This document shows, in pieces, positions 48,761 to 58,200 of a DNA stretch of 64,000 nucleotides. The DNA is from Martensiomyces pterosporus (taxonomy: Eukaryota; Kickxellomycota; Kickxellomycetes; Kickxellales; Kickxellaceae), in contig MU603936.1 in NCBI GenBank assembly GCA_025201845.1, positions 102,148 to 166,147 of the forward strand, given 5' to 3'. Made by a program: the position numbers and the translations under genes. Position 1 is the first letter of the stretch, and every line of letters starts with the position of its first letter. Under the pieces are notes generated by a model that worked only from the letters and a program-made list of their open reading frames with translations, ran no database searches and was not told the origin of the DNA.

Positions 48761-49822
48761 TTAGAGAATCCCGCTGTCTTGGAGTGCATTTTGGAGCAGC
48801 GTCTCCTTGACAGCCGCAAACACCAGCCGAATGTTCGAGGTATCCGTCGCCTGGGTTACATGCGGGTACAGCTGCAGATTGGCGCGATTGGCCTGCGAGA
48901 ACTTCCACAGGATGAACCGCGTCGCAAGCTTCTCATTCGGCCCGCCCGTATACTCGGGGTAGTAGCGGCCGAGCGGGACGATCTTGACCTTCTTTGTGAA
49001 CAGATCGATTTTGTTCAAGAACAGGATGATGGAAGTGCGGAGGAACCAGCGGCTGTTGATGACCGAATCGAACAAGACCAAGCTCTCGTCCATGCGGTTG
49101 TGCGACGACTCCTCCAGGAGCACCTGGTCATACTCGCTGAGGGCGACGCAAAAGATAATCGACGTAACGCTCTCAAAGCAATGAATCCACTTCTTCCTCT
49201 CCGACCTCTGCCCGCCGACATCAAACATGTGTATGCACGTGTGGTTCATCATGAACCTCGTCTCGATGATGCCCGTAGTCTTCGACCGCGACCTCAGCAC
49301 ATCCGCCTCCGTCGGCAGGTACTTGGGGTCGCCAATTCGCCGAATGTTATTAAAGAAGTACGGCGCCGAGTCCATCAGGTAGAACTCGCTCGTCCTGACT
49401 ATGAGCTTCTCAATAATCGGGTCCTGCCACAGGCCCTCGATCCCCTCGACGAACTCGGGCGTGATATTGATTGCCAGCGTCTTCTCGATGTTCAGGTTCA
49501 GTATCGAATTGACAAACTCCATGTTCCGCTCATTCACCGGGAAAAGCTGACACCGCTGCATGCCCACCACAAGCTCCTGCACCGAGTCCAGGACATTCTT
49601 GTATATTGTCATTCGGAACAGCGCCAGCTCCTCGCGTGTGTACCCATTCTGGTGAATAATTTTCATCTGCTTGACAATCGTCGATTTGCCAGACTCGCCG
49701 CTGCCAAGCAGAAGAATCTTCACCTCCTGTGCGCGGCGGTCACGCTCTTCTTCGAGCTCACGGTCAATTTCGGCGCTCCGAAGCGCCTCCTCGTCGTACT
49801 CCTGCGACATGCACGCACCCAT
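48761..49822 (-). CDS. heterotrimeric G-protein alpha subunit
   Basis: 353-residue signalling GTPase. N terminus MGACMS fits N-myristoylation (Gly2, Ser6) and palmitoylation (Cys4). Guanine-nucleotide motifs are complete: GSGESGKST at 40-48, the arginine/threonine switch I (SRSKTTGI), [12 protein letters not shown] (switch II with catalytic Gln), FLNKID and TQATDT. The C-terminal receptor tail is LQDSGIL: Ser replaces the cysteine found four residues from the end in pertussis-toxin-sensitive Gi proteins. Length and motifs are of fungal Gpa type; I cannot assign the exact fungal group. Single exon. A TATATAA on the same strand lies 48 nt before the ATG (49871-49877). It converges with Spb1. 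Confidence 0.97.
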   Translation of the reverse strand: MGACMSQEYDEEALRSAEIDRELEEERDRRAQEVKILLLGSGESGKSTIVKQMKIIHQNGYTREELALFRMTIYKNVLDSVQELVVGMQRCQLFPVNERNMEFVNSILNLNIEKTLAINITPEFVEGIEGLWQDPIIEKLIVRTSEFYLMDSAPYFFNNIRRIGDPKYLPTEADVLRSRSKTTGIIETRFMMNHTCIHMFDVGGQRSERKKWIHCFESVTSIIFCVALSEYDQVLLEESSHNRMDESLVLFDSVINSRWFLRTSIILFLNKIDLFTKKVKIVPLGRYYPEYTGGPNEKLATRFILWKFSQANRANLQLYPHVTQATDTSNIRLVFAAVKETLLQNALQDSGIL

Positions 49823-49870
49823 TTTGGACGAAGCTGTGCTGTGTACGTGTGGCTAGTAGGGCTGGTGTTT

Positions 49871-49877
49871 TTATATA
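49871..49877 (-). promoter_or_regulatory. TATATAA box of the G-alpha gene
   Basis: TATATAA on the - strand, 48 nt before the G-alpha start codon, conventional spacing for a short leader. Confidence 0.5.
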
Positions 49878-49882
49878 CAACC

Positions 49883-51422
49883 CAACCTCTAATGCTGGCG
49901 CAAAAAGGGAAGCCGAGTTCAAGTAAAGAGAGAGGCTGGCAGGGAGAGGTATATCTGTGTATGCCGCACAGACTGTGCGACTAAGTAGGGGTGCTTGCTA
50001 CTGCTGGCTGGTACCGGGAAAGCAGGCGCAGAGTCTGCTTTATAAGGCAAGGAAGCGCGGTAGTGTAAGAGCGATATGATATATGGAGGAGCGAGGGAAT
50101 TAGAAAATATGTGAGCTGAAGAACAAAAAAAAAAAAAAGGAAGGAGCAGGGGGAAGGAGAGGGGTCCAGAAGCTCAAGACTGAAGCACGCTGCAAGAGGA
50201 AAAATGAGTCTGCGAGTGACGCAAGTGACAGGAGGGTCAGGGGGACTCTGATACTCGATGTACCAAAGGACAAGGCATATGAAAGGGAGGAAGGCAGTGC
50301 ACTGCAGAAAATAGAGAGAAAATGCGCTTTAAGAAAATAAAGGAGGACAAGAGGTTGCTGAAGAACAAGTCAAAACGTGGGCTGCTGCTGTGTTTGTCAT
50401 GTAAGCGCAGATGAGAAAAGAAAAACAAGCGGGCTGTTCTGCATCTCAGCCGTGCTGACAAGCGGCAGCTGCCTCTTCTGTCCACACCCAACGCAGACAC
50501 AGGGTGTGCTCAATGGGTGATGCGCTTCAACGGACATGCAGCATGTAATAATCTGTGACCAGGGCGGGAGCAGCGATCTTTTCCTCTGGGACCTCTATTA
50601 TACAATGGTGGATTTGTTCGTTGCGCTCCTATTTCGCATGTCTGGCAGTGGCCACTGCAGGTGCGGTGCGCTAGACGCAGTCCAAGAACGCATCCTGCTT
50701 TTCCGTCTATGCAGAAGACGGGCACATTTTGTTTAGCCAGCTGCCCTGCTGGTAGTGTGTTTGTATATTCGCACTTGACCACCGAACGGCCACAAACATT
50801 TAGGCGTGCTGTCCGTGCCTTGGTGCTACGGCCCTTTCTGCATCCTCTTGCCTCCTCTCGCCCTCTCTTCCACCCCACCCAACTACATGTGGAGAGCGTG
50901 GACGGAACGGCAACAGGCAACCACCGTTTCTAGTGCCGGGCTCCTCTTGCTCAACACAAACCATTGCTTGCTTTTGCTGGAGCTGCTCCTCATGTTTACT
51001 GCAAACCCTTTTAGCTGCTCGCTTCAGTCGGCTGTGCATCGAGCCGCTATTTTTGGAAATGGGATGGCGGGGCGGCGGTGCATGCAAGCAGCCAAGCCAA
51101 GGCACAATTGCTGCTGCTTGCTTTCTGCCTCGTTCAAGCTTGTCGGTGTTGTTGCTGCCGCTGCCGACCCTTCTCTTGATTGTGGCCAGCCCAGAGGTGT
51201 TGTCCACATCGCCACTTGCTTATAAAGACTGCGACCGCAATCGCGTCAGCCCATTTTTCCATAACCATTTGCATTTGCGCATTCGGCACGCGCACGAAGA
51301 GAAGGGCTATATATACCTCGCCCATTGCCATTGTTGCCGATCCGAACAAAAACACACTTGCAACCAGCTGCAAAGCCTCTATTTTTCTCGCCATTCACAA
51401 GCACAAGACACAGGCCGCAACA
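49883..51422. other. divergent intergenic region, about 1.5 kb
   Basis: Between the G-alpha promoter and the small basic protein. Purine-rich with A runs (50125-50138). Frames on both strands are unconvincing. A TATATATA stretch at 51308-51315 may be the TATA box of the gene at 51423. Confidence 0.5.
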
Positions 51423-51740
51423 ATGGGCAAATCGGCAAAGGCGTTCAAGCGACTAACCAAGAAGCAGAAGGAGATAAAGAAAGGCATGGCAGACAAAGCG
51501 GCGATGGCAGATCAGTCGACACCGTCCTCCAGTGGACGCATGAGCCGTGGCGAGGACAAGATGCCTAGCAATGCGCTTGCCAGGACCAGCGGAGGGGGCG
51601 TCGGCAAGACAAAGACCACGAAGCTCAAGGCAAAGGCTGCCGCTGCCGCAGCCGCTGCTGCAACGAACAAGGCGGCTGGCAATGCAAAGAACAGCAACAA
51701 GAAGCGGAAGGACTATTTGGCCCTGTTTGCAAAGAAGTGA
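51423..51740 (+). CDS. small lysine/alanine-rich basic protein, unknown
   Basis: 105 residues starting MGKSAKAFKRLTKKQKEIKK, then a Ser/Met-rich middle, a Lys/Thr stretch (VGKTKTTKLKAK), a nine-alanine run and a basic end KKRKDYLALFAKK. Strongly basic with several nuclear-localisation-like clusters, so probably nuclear or nucleolar. I do not recognise the family, though the MGKSxKxFKR start recalls small nucleolar proteins of fungi. The ATG is the first in the frame, in CAACAATGGG, after a pyrimidine-rich leader. A TATA-like element lies about 108 nt upstream. Confidence 0.62.
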   Translation: MGKSAKAFKRLTKKQKEIKKGMADKAAMADQSTPSSSGRMSRGEDKMPSNALARTSGGGVGKTKTTKLKAKAAAAAAAAATNKAAGNAKNSNKKRKDYLALFAKK

Positions 51741-53143
51741 ACCCAGCAAGCTGTTGCCCTTCAGCTCTCGCTGCTTCATTATAACCTTGAATAGACACCC
51801 AAAATTGTGCTGCGCTTTCTGCCTGTCTGCTGATCTAAGCGCATCCATTGTAAGGCAGCTTGGGCGTACATGGTCGATTAAATTGCCCTTTTGTCTTTCA
51901 TATGAATGAAATTGGGAGGCGCTCGCTATATTTATCTTGTCCTGCTATGAACGAACGAGGATGTCGGGCAGGGGAATGACTTGGCGGCGGCGACTGCACG
52001 CATACCACTGCCAGATCACACGTTCTAATTATGTTGCTGCCTGCCAGGCGTAAAAATACCTATAGCTCATCCCGCTGCCGGCTGGCGTTTCTCAACCTCC
52101 ATGGAGTTCGCTTGCATGCTGTATAAATCAACACAGCCTCAATTGCACTGCGCATTCATCGATGGGCGGGGTGGATGGATCGAGCAATCAGCCTGGCCAT
52201 GCCCCTCCCTCCTTTTCTCAATCTATTCGCGTGCAAACCTGCGCCGTATAAAAATACGCATTCACTCGGTGGTGGACACCGCAAAAATACGCATCCTGTA
52301 CCACCACAGGCGGAGCTGCTGATCAATGCCTAATTTTGGTTCTTGCTGAGGGCGGGCATGCTAGCAGCGACAGACAGGGGCAGGCTATTCCGCAGGGATA
52401 CTGGTGCGGCGAGGGTTATTGTTTGTTGGTTACTGTAGCTCGAGCAATGCAGCCCTGCTGTGCAACAAGATAAACGCATCCACCACGATGAACATAGAGG
52501 CTGCTCAATGCAGCACAGGCCAATGCATGCGCGGCGTTGGCACAAAGAAAACAAAGGCCGTTGCCGTTGCTGAAAGGCGCCGCCCGCAGCTGGCAACGTT
52601 TAAAAATATACAAAGCCAGCCAGGAGTGGGAGCTAGTGCGTGCTAGCTGAGCACCAAGGCTCGTGTTTGCATTTGCACCCGCTGTCCCTTGCGTGTGACG
52701 TGAGGGATATTTTTAGCAGCCCCTCCCACCCAACTCCTGTTTTCGCAGAGCACACACCTCTACTGTTAGCGCACGCTGCTTGCATTAGGGAACTGGAGAA
52801 GAGTGCTTCCCCCACCCGCCTGCTCATGCGCTTTGCCTTGCTGAATAGCGCATCCAACGACCATGCTGCCGAAAATTATCTGCCCACCCCGATTTTGCCT
52901 CACCCCAGCTCATCCCATCGTCATAAAAAGAAAGGAACGAGCCCTGCTCAAGAGGAAACCACAGTAGCTGCTTTTGCACCTTTCTTCTACTTCAGCTTTT
53001 TCTCGCTATCTCTTCACTGCTGTGTATTCACCCTGTATTCCAGACAGGCATTCCTTGCGCTATAGTCTCAGTGCCCTGCTCGTCAACATAGCTCCGTCGC
53101 TACCAACTGCACGCGATTAGCAAACACAACTAGCACACCAGCC
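51741..53143. other. 1.4 kb intergenic region
   Basis: No coding sequence recognised. Contains two copies of AAAAATACGCAT (52250-52261 and 52283-52294) with flanking GTGGTGG/CCACCAC complementarity. The pyrimidine-rich section after about 52880 is the likely promoter and leader of the kelch gene. Confidence 0.5.
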
Positions 53144-54355
53144 ATGCTCGGAAATCTCCCAAGGTGTCTCGCCGGGTTCTGCATCCTGGCCCTCCTAGGC
53201 ACACCCACTACGCGTGCGACGCCCGTCCCCATTCCCGATAGCGACGCCGCGTCATCTGGCTACCAGGCGGACGTATATAACTGGCAATTCTCAGGCGCAT
53301 CTCTCTCTGTTGCACGGTCGTCGATAGCTGCCACATCAGTCGGAAGCCTCGCGTTCTTTGCCGGCGGCAGGCTGCAGAACGACTCGTACACGGATGTAGT
53401 CGACATCTATGACCGCAGCACGAACAAATGGTCCGTATCGCATCTTTCGATGACTAGGTCGCTGGTTAGCGCCGGATCCATTGCCGGCAGATACGCTGTG
53501 TTTGCTGGCGGATTCGACAGCTCGTTCCAGCCCCTGGATATCGTCGACGTCTATGATGTGAAAACCAGAAAGTGGTCAGTCATCAGGCTCAGTATGCCCA
53601 GGGCTGCCCCAAAGATTATGGACCTTGGCCACGTAACAGCCATCATCGGGGGGCTCTCTGGGGACTTGCAGTATCTGAGCAAGACCGTCGACTACGTGGA
53701 TGCTCACTTCGAAATAAGCACCGGCTCGCTCGGAGTGGAGTACCCGCAGTTCGGGCTGGCCATTGCCGACGCGACAAGGAGCGGCTCTGGCCTGTACACA
53801 TCTGGGTACCAGAACAACAGGCCGGGCGAGAGATTCAACGACTTTGAGGCATCCAATCAGACCATCGTATTCACTGCAGACTCCTCTGCAGTGAGTTTCG
53901 CAACCGGACCTGTGTTCCCGTACCCACGGTGGGGTGCAGGCGGAGGTGCTGCCAACGGCATATTTGCGGTTGGCGGCGGCTATGTGTATAGCGACTCTGA
54001 CACGGGCACTCTCACTACTATTGTTGATCGCGTCGACATCTACGATGCTGCTAGCGGCAAGTGGTGCGATAAAACGCTCCACCTCTCTGTCCCGAGGGAT
54101 TACCCGCTGGTGCAGACGGTTGGTGATTACGTGCTGTTCTTCTCGGGCACGGAGGAGAGCAAGGACTTTGATATCTTGGATACTAGGTCAAAGCAGTTCA
54201 TCACTAACCCCCAGCACCGCCCCTCGCTCTACACCCTGAGGTCGAATGCTGCTGCCACGACGGTCGATGACTGCCTGGTCATCGTTGCTGGAGGGTTGGT
54301 GTACCAGGGCCACAATGCCACTAGCTCAGTTGAGATGTTCAACGCCTGCAAGTGA
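53144..54355 (+). CDS. secreted kelch-repeat protein
   Basis: 403 residues with an N-terminal signal peptide (hydrophobic CLAGFCILALLG, cleavage expected after about residue 25 near TRATP). The mature part is a run of kelch repeats: FFAGGRLQNDSYTDVVDIYDRSTNKWSV, VFAGGFDSS...VDVYDVKTRKWSV, AIIGGL, AVGGGY...VDIYDAASGKW and a last VIVAGGLVYQ...VEMFNACK, predicting a beta-propeller of about six or seven blades. Several N-glycosylation sequons (NDSY, NQTI, NATS). No membrane anchor or catalytic domain is seen, so it is probably an extracellular or wall-associated binding protein; function unknown. Confidence 0.85.
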   Translation: MLGNLPRCLAGFCILALLGTPTTRATPVPIPDSDAASSGYQADVYNWQFSGASLSVARSSIAATSVGSLAFFAGGRLQNDSYTDVVDIYDRSTNKWSVSHLSMTRSLVSAGSIAGRYAVFAGGFDSSFQPLDIVDVYDVKTRKWSVIRLSMPRAAPKIMDLGHVTAIIGGLSGDLQYLSKTVDYVDAHFEISTGSLGVEYPQFGLAIADATRSGSGLYTSGYQNNRPGERFNDFEASNQTIVFTADSSAVSFATGPVFPYPRWGAGGGAANGIFAVGGGYVYSDSDTGTLTTIVDRVDIYDAASGKWCDKTLHLSVPRDYPLVQTVGDYVLFFSGTEESKDFDILDTRSKQFITNPQHRPSLYTLRSNAAATTVDDCLVIVAGGLVYQGHNATSSVEMFNACK

Positions 54356-54891
54356 CGAGCCATCCTTATCATCCATGCGCTTAACTTATTCGGCGGATAT
54401 GCTGCCAGTATTTTTATTCCCATCTCATTTATCAATGTTTTATATATTATTACACATGCCATTAGCAATCACCGCAGCATATCAGCCGCTTTTGCTCGTG
54501 TCCAAGGAGCCCCACTCGCCAGGCGACTTGTGCGTGCGGAGCGTTATCGCCCTGCTAATCTTATCGTCAAAATGAGAGGGCACATGATTCCACATTGGGC
54601 CACCACGAATGGGGAGCTTTTTTGGCTGGTCCGTGGGAAATCCATTTTCACGCTACACCCCTTCTCAGTGCAGCAAAGGCTGCTGGCAAGGCGGGGTCGC
54701 GTGTGTATGGGGGAGGCTTTTATATGTGCGCAAGGAAAAGGCATGACTTTTTCTTTTCTTTGCCCCACTGGTCTGCACTCTTGGAATTTCCGTCCTGTAT
54801 TATTTGCCCTGTTTTGTTCCTGACTGCTTGCTAGCCGATAAAGAAGCCCATCGAAAGCGAGAGGGTGAGAAAGGTTCTTCAGGAAACGCCC

Positions 54892-56384
54892 ATGTCGAGG
54901 ATAGCACAGTCTGCTGCATTGCCAAGACAGCAGCAACAGCAGCAAGAGCTGAGCACAGCAAGCGGCGGTGCTGTGGACATTCATACCTATACAGCGGCAA
55001 ATGTAGCTGGCCAGGCTTCTTCCTTGTACCAGCTCTCTTCTACGCAAAGCTCTACTGCGGCTGCGATACCAGCAACAGCGGCTGCCGTGGCCTCGGCTAA
55101 ACCGGCTTCCGAAAACACAAAATATGCGATAAAGACATTAATAATTGGCGGAATTGCTGGCTGCACAGGTAAGCACGCACAGAATAATATGCACAGCAAT
55201 GACAGCAGCATCCGCTGCTAGAAAGGACCCTTACTCCCTATCCGACATGCACGAAAAGCCGCGATATCTCGCGAGATAAGGGCGATTTCAGATGGGCCAC
55301 ATGTAAAACCAGCACCAGCACCAGCACCAGCACCAGCACTCAAACGCCTTCTTGCTTTTGCCTGTATGCACTCTAGCCAAGACTGCCGTTGCGCCGTTGG
55401 ACAGAGTAAAGATCCTCTTTCAGACACACAACACAAAGTTCGCAAAGTACGCTGGCACGCATTTTGGACTGTTCAAGGCCGGAGCGGCCATTTATCGCGA
55501 GTATGGAGTTCGCGGGCTGTTTCAGGGCCATTCCATGCAGCTTGCAAGGATATTTCCGTACGCTGCAATCAAATTCATGACCTACGAGCAGCTCAAAATG
55601 GTAGGCATCTCTACACGTCGACTGGTTCTTTGCGCCACTATGATCCATCTCTTGCACATCACTGACTTTCGAGCGGCTGCCTGCTGCCTCTTCTCTCTGA
55701 TCTGGGTTTGTGCTGTAGCTGCTGACCAAGCCAGTGCCTGACACGCATGTGCGCAACTTCTTGGCTGGGTCGCTTTGCGGTGTAATCAGCGTCTCGGTGA
55801 GCTACCCGCTGGACATGATCCGCGTGCGCATGGCATACATAACGCCTTCGAGCGGAGTGCCGGCCGAGCGCGTACGCACGGTCGTACGGATGATCTACAA
55901 CGAATCGGCATACCGCTTCGGCATATTCAACTTCTTCCGCGGGTTCCCGCTCTCGCTCATGGGCATCATACCGTACGGCGGCGTGTCGTTCCTCACCCAC
56001 GAGTATTTCACATCGCTGGCGCGCAGCAGGTTCTCGGAGTTGGCAGCCAAGCCCCTGAAGGATGAGAGGCAGATGCAGGGCAGACGGCGCAAGGTGCGTG
56101 AACTCAAGGGGTGGGCTGAGCTCACTGCCGGTGGACTGTCGGGCGTGTTTGCGCAGACGGCATCGTACCCCTTTGAGCTCGTCAGGAGACAGATGCAGAT
56201 TGCGGGTGTACATGACCCGTCGAAGAAGGCCAGTGCTGCCAAGGCTGTGAGGGATGTGTGGCACAGAGGTGGAGTAAGAGGGTTCTTTGTTGGACTCACG
56301 ATTGGGTATGTCAAGGTCGTCCCCATGTTCGCTGTATCGTTCTATACGTATGAGAAGCTAAAGGCCGCCTTTGACCTCGAATGA
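54892..56384 (+). CDS. LEU5: mitochondrial carrier, Leu5/SLC25A16-type CoA transporter
   Basis: 388-residue inner-membrane carrier needed for coenzyme A accumulation in mitochondria. Exons 54892-55168, 55377-55600 and 55719-56384; introns 208 and 118 nt. Three carrier repeats with signatures: GIAGCTAKTAVAPLDRVKILFQ (repeat 1, APLDRVK as in CoA/Grave-disease carriers), SLCGVISVSVSYPLDMIRVRM (repeat 2) and GLSGVFAQTASYPFELVRRQMQ (repeat 3). The first 75 residues are Gln/Ser/Ala-rich and unlike other carriers. The start is the first ATG in frame; the upstream open sequence has no earlier ATG. Intron 1 contains a palindrome and a CCAGCA repeat. It converges with the mevalonate decarboxylase gene. 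Confidence 0.9.
55265..55278. promoter_or_regulatory. 14-bp perfect palindrome with TCTCGCGAGA core, inside LEU5 intron 1
   Basis: TATCTCGCGAGATA reads the same on both strands. The TCTCGCGAGA core equals the metazoan CGCG-box promoter motif. It may be a transcription-factor dimer site or chance. Confidence 0.35.
55309..55339. repeat. (CCAGCA)n repeat in LEU5 intron 1
   Basis: About five tandem hexamer units, roughly 35 bp upstream of the 3' splice site of the first LEU5 intron. Confidence 0.85.
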
Positions 56385-56639
56385 AGAAACCGGGCGCATC
56401 CCTTTCTTCTACGCTATACAACACCACACTATACACACATAGATGCAGCACCTTTACATATTTGTGGCCTCTTTGGCACGCTTTCCTCTCCATGTACCCC
56501 AAGTTGATCCTATTAGTCTGGCCACTTTAGCACAGTGCCACCAACCCGAAGTGACAGAACTTGCAGTGCGCTAAACAGAGAACGCAGCAAATAAAAATAA
56601 AAGCCTGGCCCACCCAAGGGAATAAAGAATAGATGCTCT

Positions 56640-57890
56640 TCACTCCCTTGCGTGCTTGGGCATGCCAGCCTCGTTAAGGAGGCTCTGGGATGCCTGGAGA
56701 ACGCGTGGGCCATCACCGACCTCCGTGTGGATGATGCGACGCACAGATCCGGCGGGGAACTGTCCAGCAGCCTGAGCGAGCTCCTTGATCTCTGGCCTGG
56801 TGATCCTCTGCCCGACCTGCTCGGCCTCCTGGAAAATGCCGAATGGATCGGGGTAGAAGGCCTCCTGCAGGGTAGCCTCGTCCCGGGGGAAGCAGTGGGT
56901 GAAGAACTCGACCAGATCGCGCATGTCCTCCTTCATTGCGTAGATAACCGCATTTGGTCCCGCATCGTATGTATATGCCGCCACGACCTTTCCCCTCTTG
57001 GCATTGAACGCATGCACCAGCCCCGCAATCGCACGGCTCGTGTCGTTCATATACGAGATGGGCGGGAAGGTGTCAAGGCAAACGGCATGGAACTGGTTGG
57101 AATCGCGCATAGTGATCTCTGCAAACGCCCCAAAGTCCCTCTCCTTGATAGCCTTCTCCATGGCCGCCATCCTTCTAGGAACCACGCTGTTGGCGCGCTC
57201 TGCGAAGAGCTCCGAAGTCTCCACCGTAGTCTGCATGCCAGCTGTTGACGAGACCGACTTTTTCTTATCCGAGACCACGAGGATCAGCGCCTGGAGCTCC
57301 GGCCAATGCTCGCGGTCAGCCACCTGAACGGCCATGGAATCGTGGCCATCCGCTGCTTCGCCAGCCTGCCACGCAACGAAGCCGCCGAACATTGATCTGC
57401 ATGCTGACCCGCTTCCCATGCGAGCCACTCTGGAGAGCTCTGAGGTGGACTCCCTGAGCTCAAACAGGCTGCCCAGGGCACTCACCAACGCTGCATACCC
57501 GCTGGCCGACGAGGCAAGGCCCGCGGCAGTTGGAAAGTTGTTCTCTGAGCACACGTGGATGCGCCACTGCGACAGGGGAGCCACGCTGTCGCTTCCCTCC
57601 TCTCTGAGCTTCTGCTCCAGGGCATGGCGGAGCTTGCGTGCGGTGCCGATGGAGTTGACAAGTCGCTTGGACGCACCGATGTCCTCCTCGACGCCGTTGA
57701 GCCACAGGCGGTCCTTGGCGAAGTCTGGGGATGCGCGGATGGTCGTGCGCGTGCTCAGGTGGTCCTGAGAGAGCGTCACCGAGAGAGACGAGTTGGTAGG
57801 GAGAATGAGAGCGGAATCGCGTTTGCCCCAGTACTTGATGACTGCAATGTTGACTGGCGACGAAACCGTGGCCTCGTGAACAACTGCCAT
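56640..57890 (-). CDS. ERG19: diphosphomevalonate decarboxylase (Mvd1/Erg19)
   Basis: 416-residue GHMP-kinase-fold enzyme converting mevalonate diphosphate to isopentenyl diphosphate with ATP, the last step of the mevalonate pathway to sterols. Signatures: PVNIAVIKYWGKRD and PTNSSLSVTLSQDHL at the N terminus, the ATP-binding AAGLASSASGYAALVSAL, GSGSACRSMFGGFVAW, and TMRDSNQFHAVCLDTFPPISYMND, with the catalytic Asp in the last segment (LDTFPP). Length is as in other fungi. Single exon, start directly before the conserved VVHEATVSSPVNIAVIKYWG. It is followed on the same strand, upstream, by the HAUS4-like gene (311 bp apart). Confidence 0.97.
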   Translation of the reverse strand: MAVVHEATVSSPVNIAVIKYWGKRDSALILPTNSSLSVTLSQDHLSTRTTIRASPDFAKDRLWLNGVEEDIGASKRLVNSIGTARKLRHALEQKLREEGSDSVAPLSQWRIHVCSENNFPTAAGLASSASGYAALVSALGSLFELRESTSELSRVARMGSGSACRSMFGGFVAWQAGEAADGHDSMAVQVADREHWPELQALILVVSDKKKSVSSTAGMQTTVETSELFAERANSVVPRRMAAMEKAIKERDFGAFAEITMRDSNQFHAVCLDTFPPISYMNDTSRAIAGLVHAFNAKRGKVVAAYTYDAGPNAVIYAMKEDMRDLVEFFTHCFPRDEATLQEAFYPDPFGIFQEAEQVGQRITRPEIKELAQAAGQFPAGSVRRIIHTEVGDGPRVLQASQSLLNEAGMPKHARE

Positions 57891-58115
57891 GTTTGTTGTG
57901 CTTTAGATTAGAGAAATGCGACAGCAGAATGTTTAATAGACAGCGAAGAAAAAAAAAGCTAGATGGGGCCGAGGTGGGTGCAAAAGCGAGTGCCTGTGTC
58001 TGCTGCTGCATTGAGCTGTTGTGATTGCCCACACGCTCTTATTCCTGCAAACGGCTTGGACCGGCCGTCAAGCCGAGCGAGGGGATTACCCACTGGAGCA
58101 CTGAGCAGACATCAG

Positions 58116-58150
58116 AATTGACACCGACATTGACATTGACATTGACATTG
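58116..58150. repeat. (CATTGA)n repeat
   Basis: About five tandem ATTGAC/CATTGA hexamers between the stop of the HAUS4-like gene and the mevalonate decarboxylase promoter. Confidence 0.85.
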
Positions 58151-58200
58151 GGTGGGAAGCAGCGGTAGTTCGCTGGAAGGACACAGAGACACTGAAGTGT

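Noticed and set aside
48668..49984. 438-codon frame on the + strand
   Set aside because: Antisense to the complete, unmistakable G-alpha gene; no domain.
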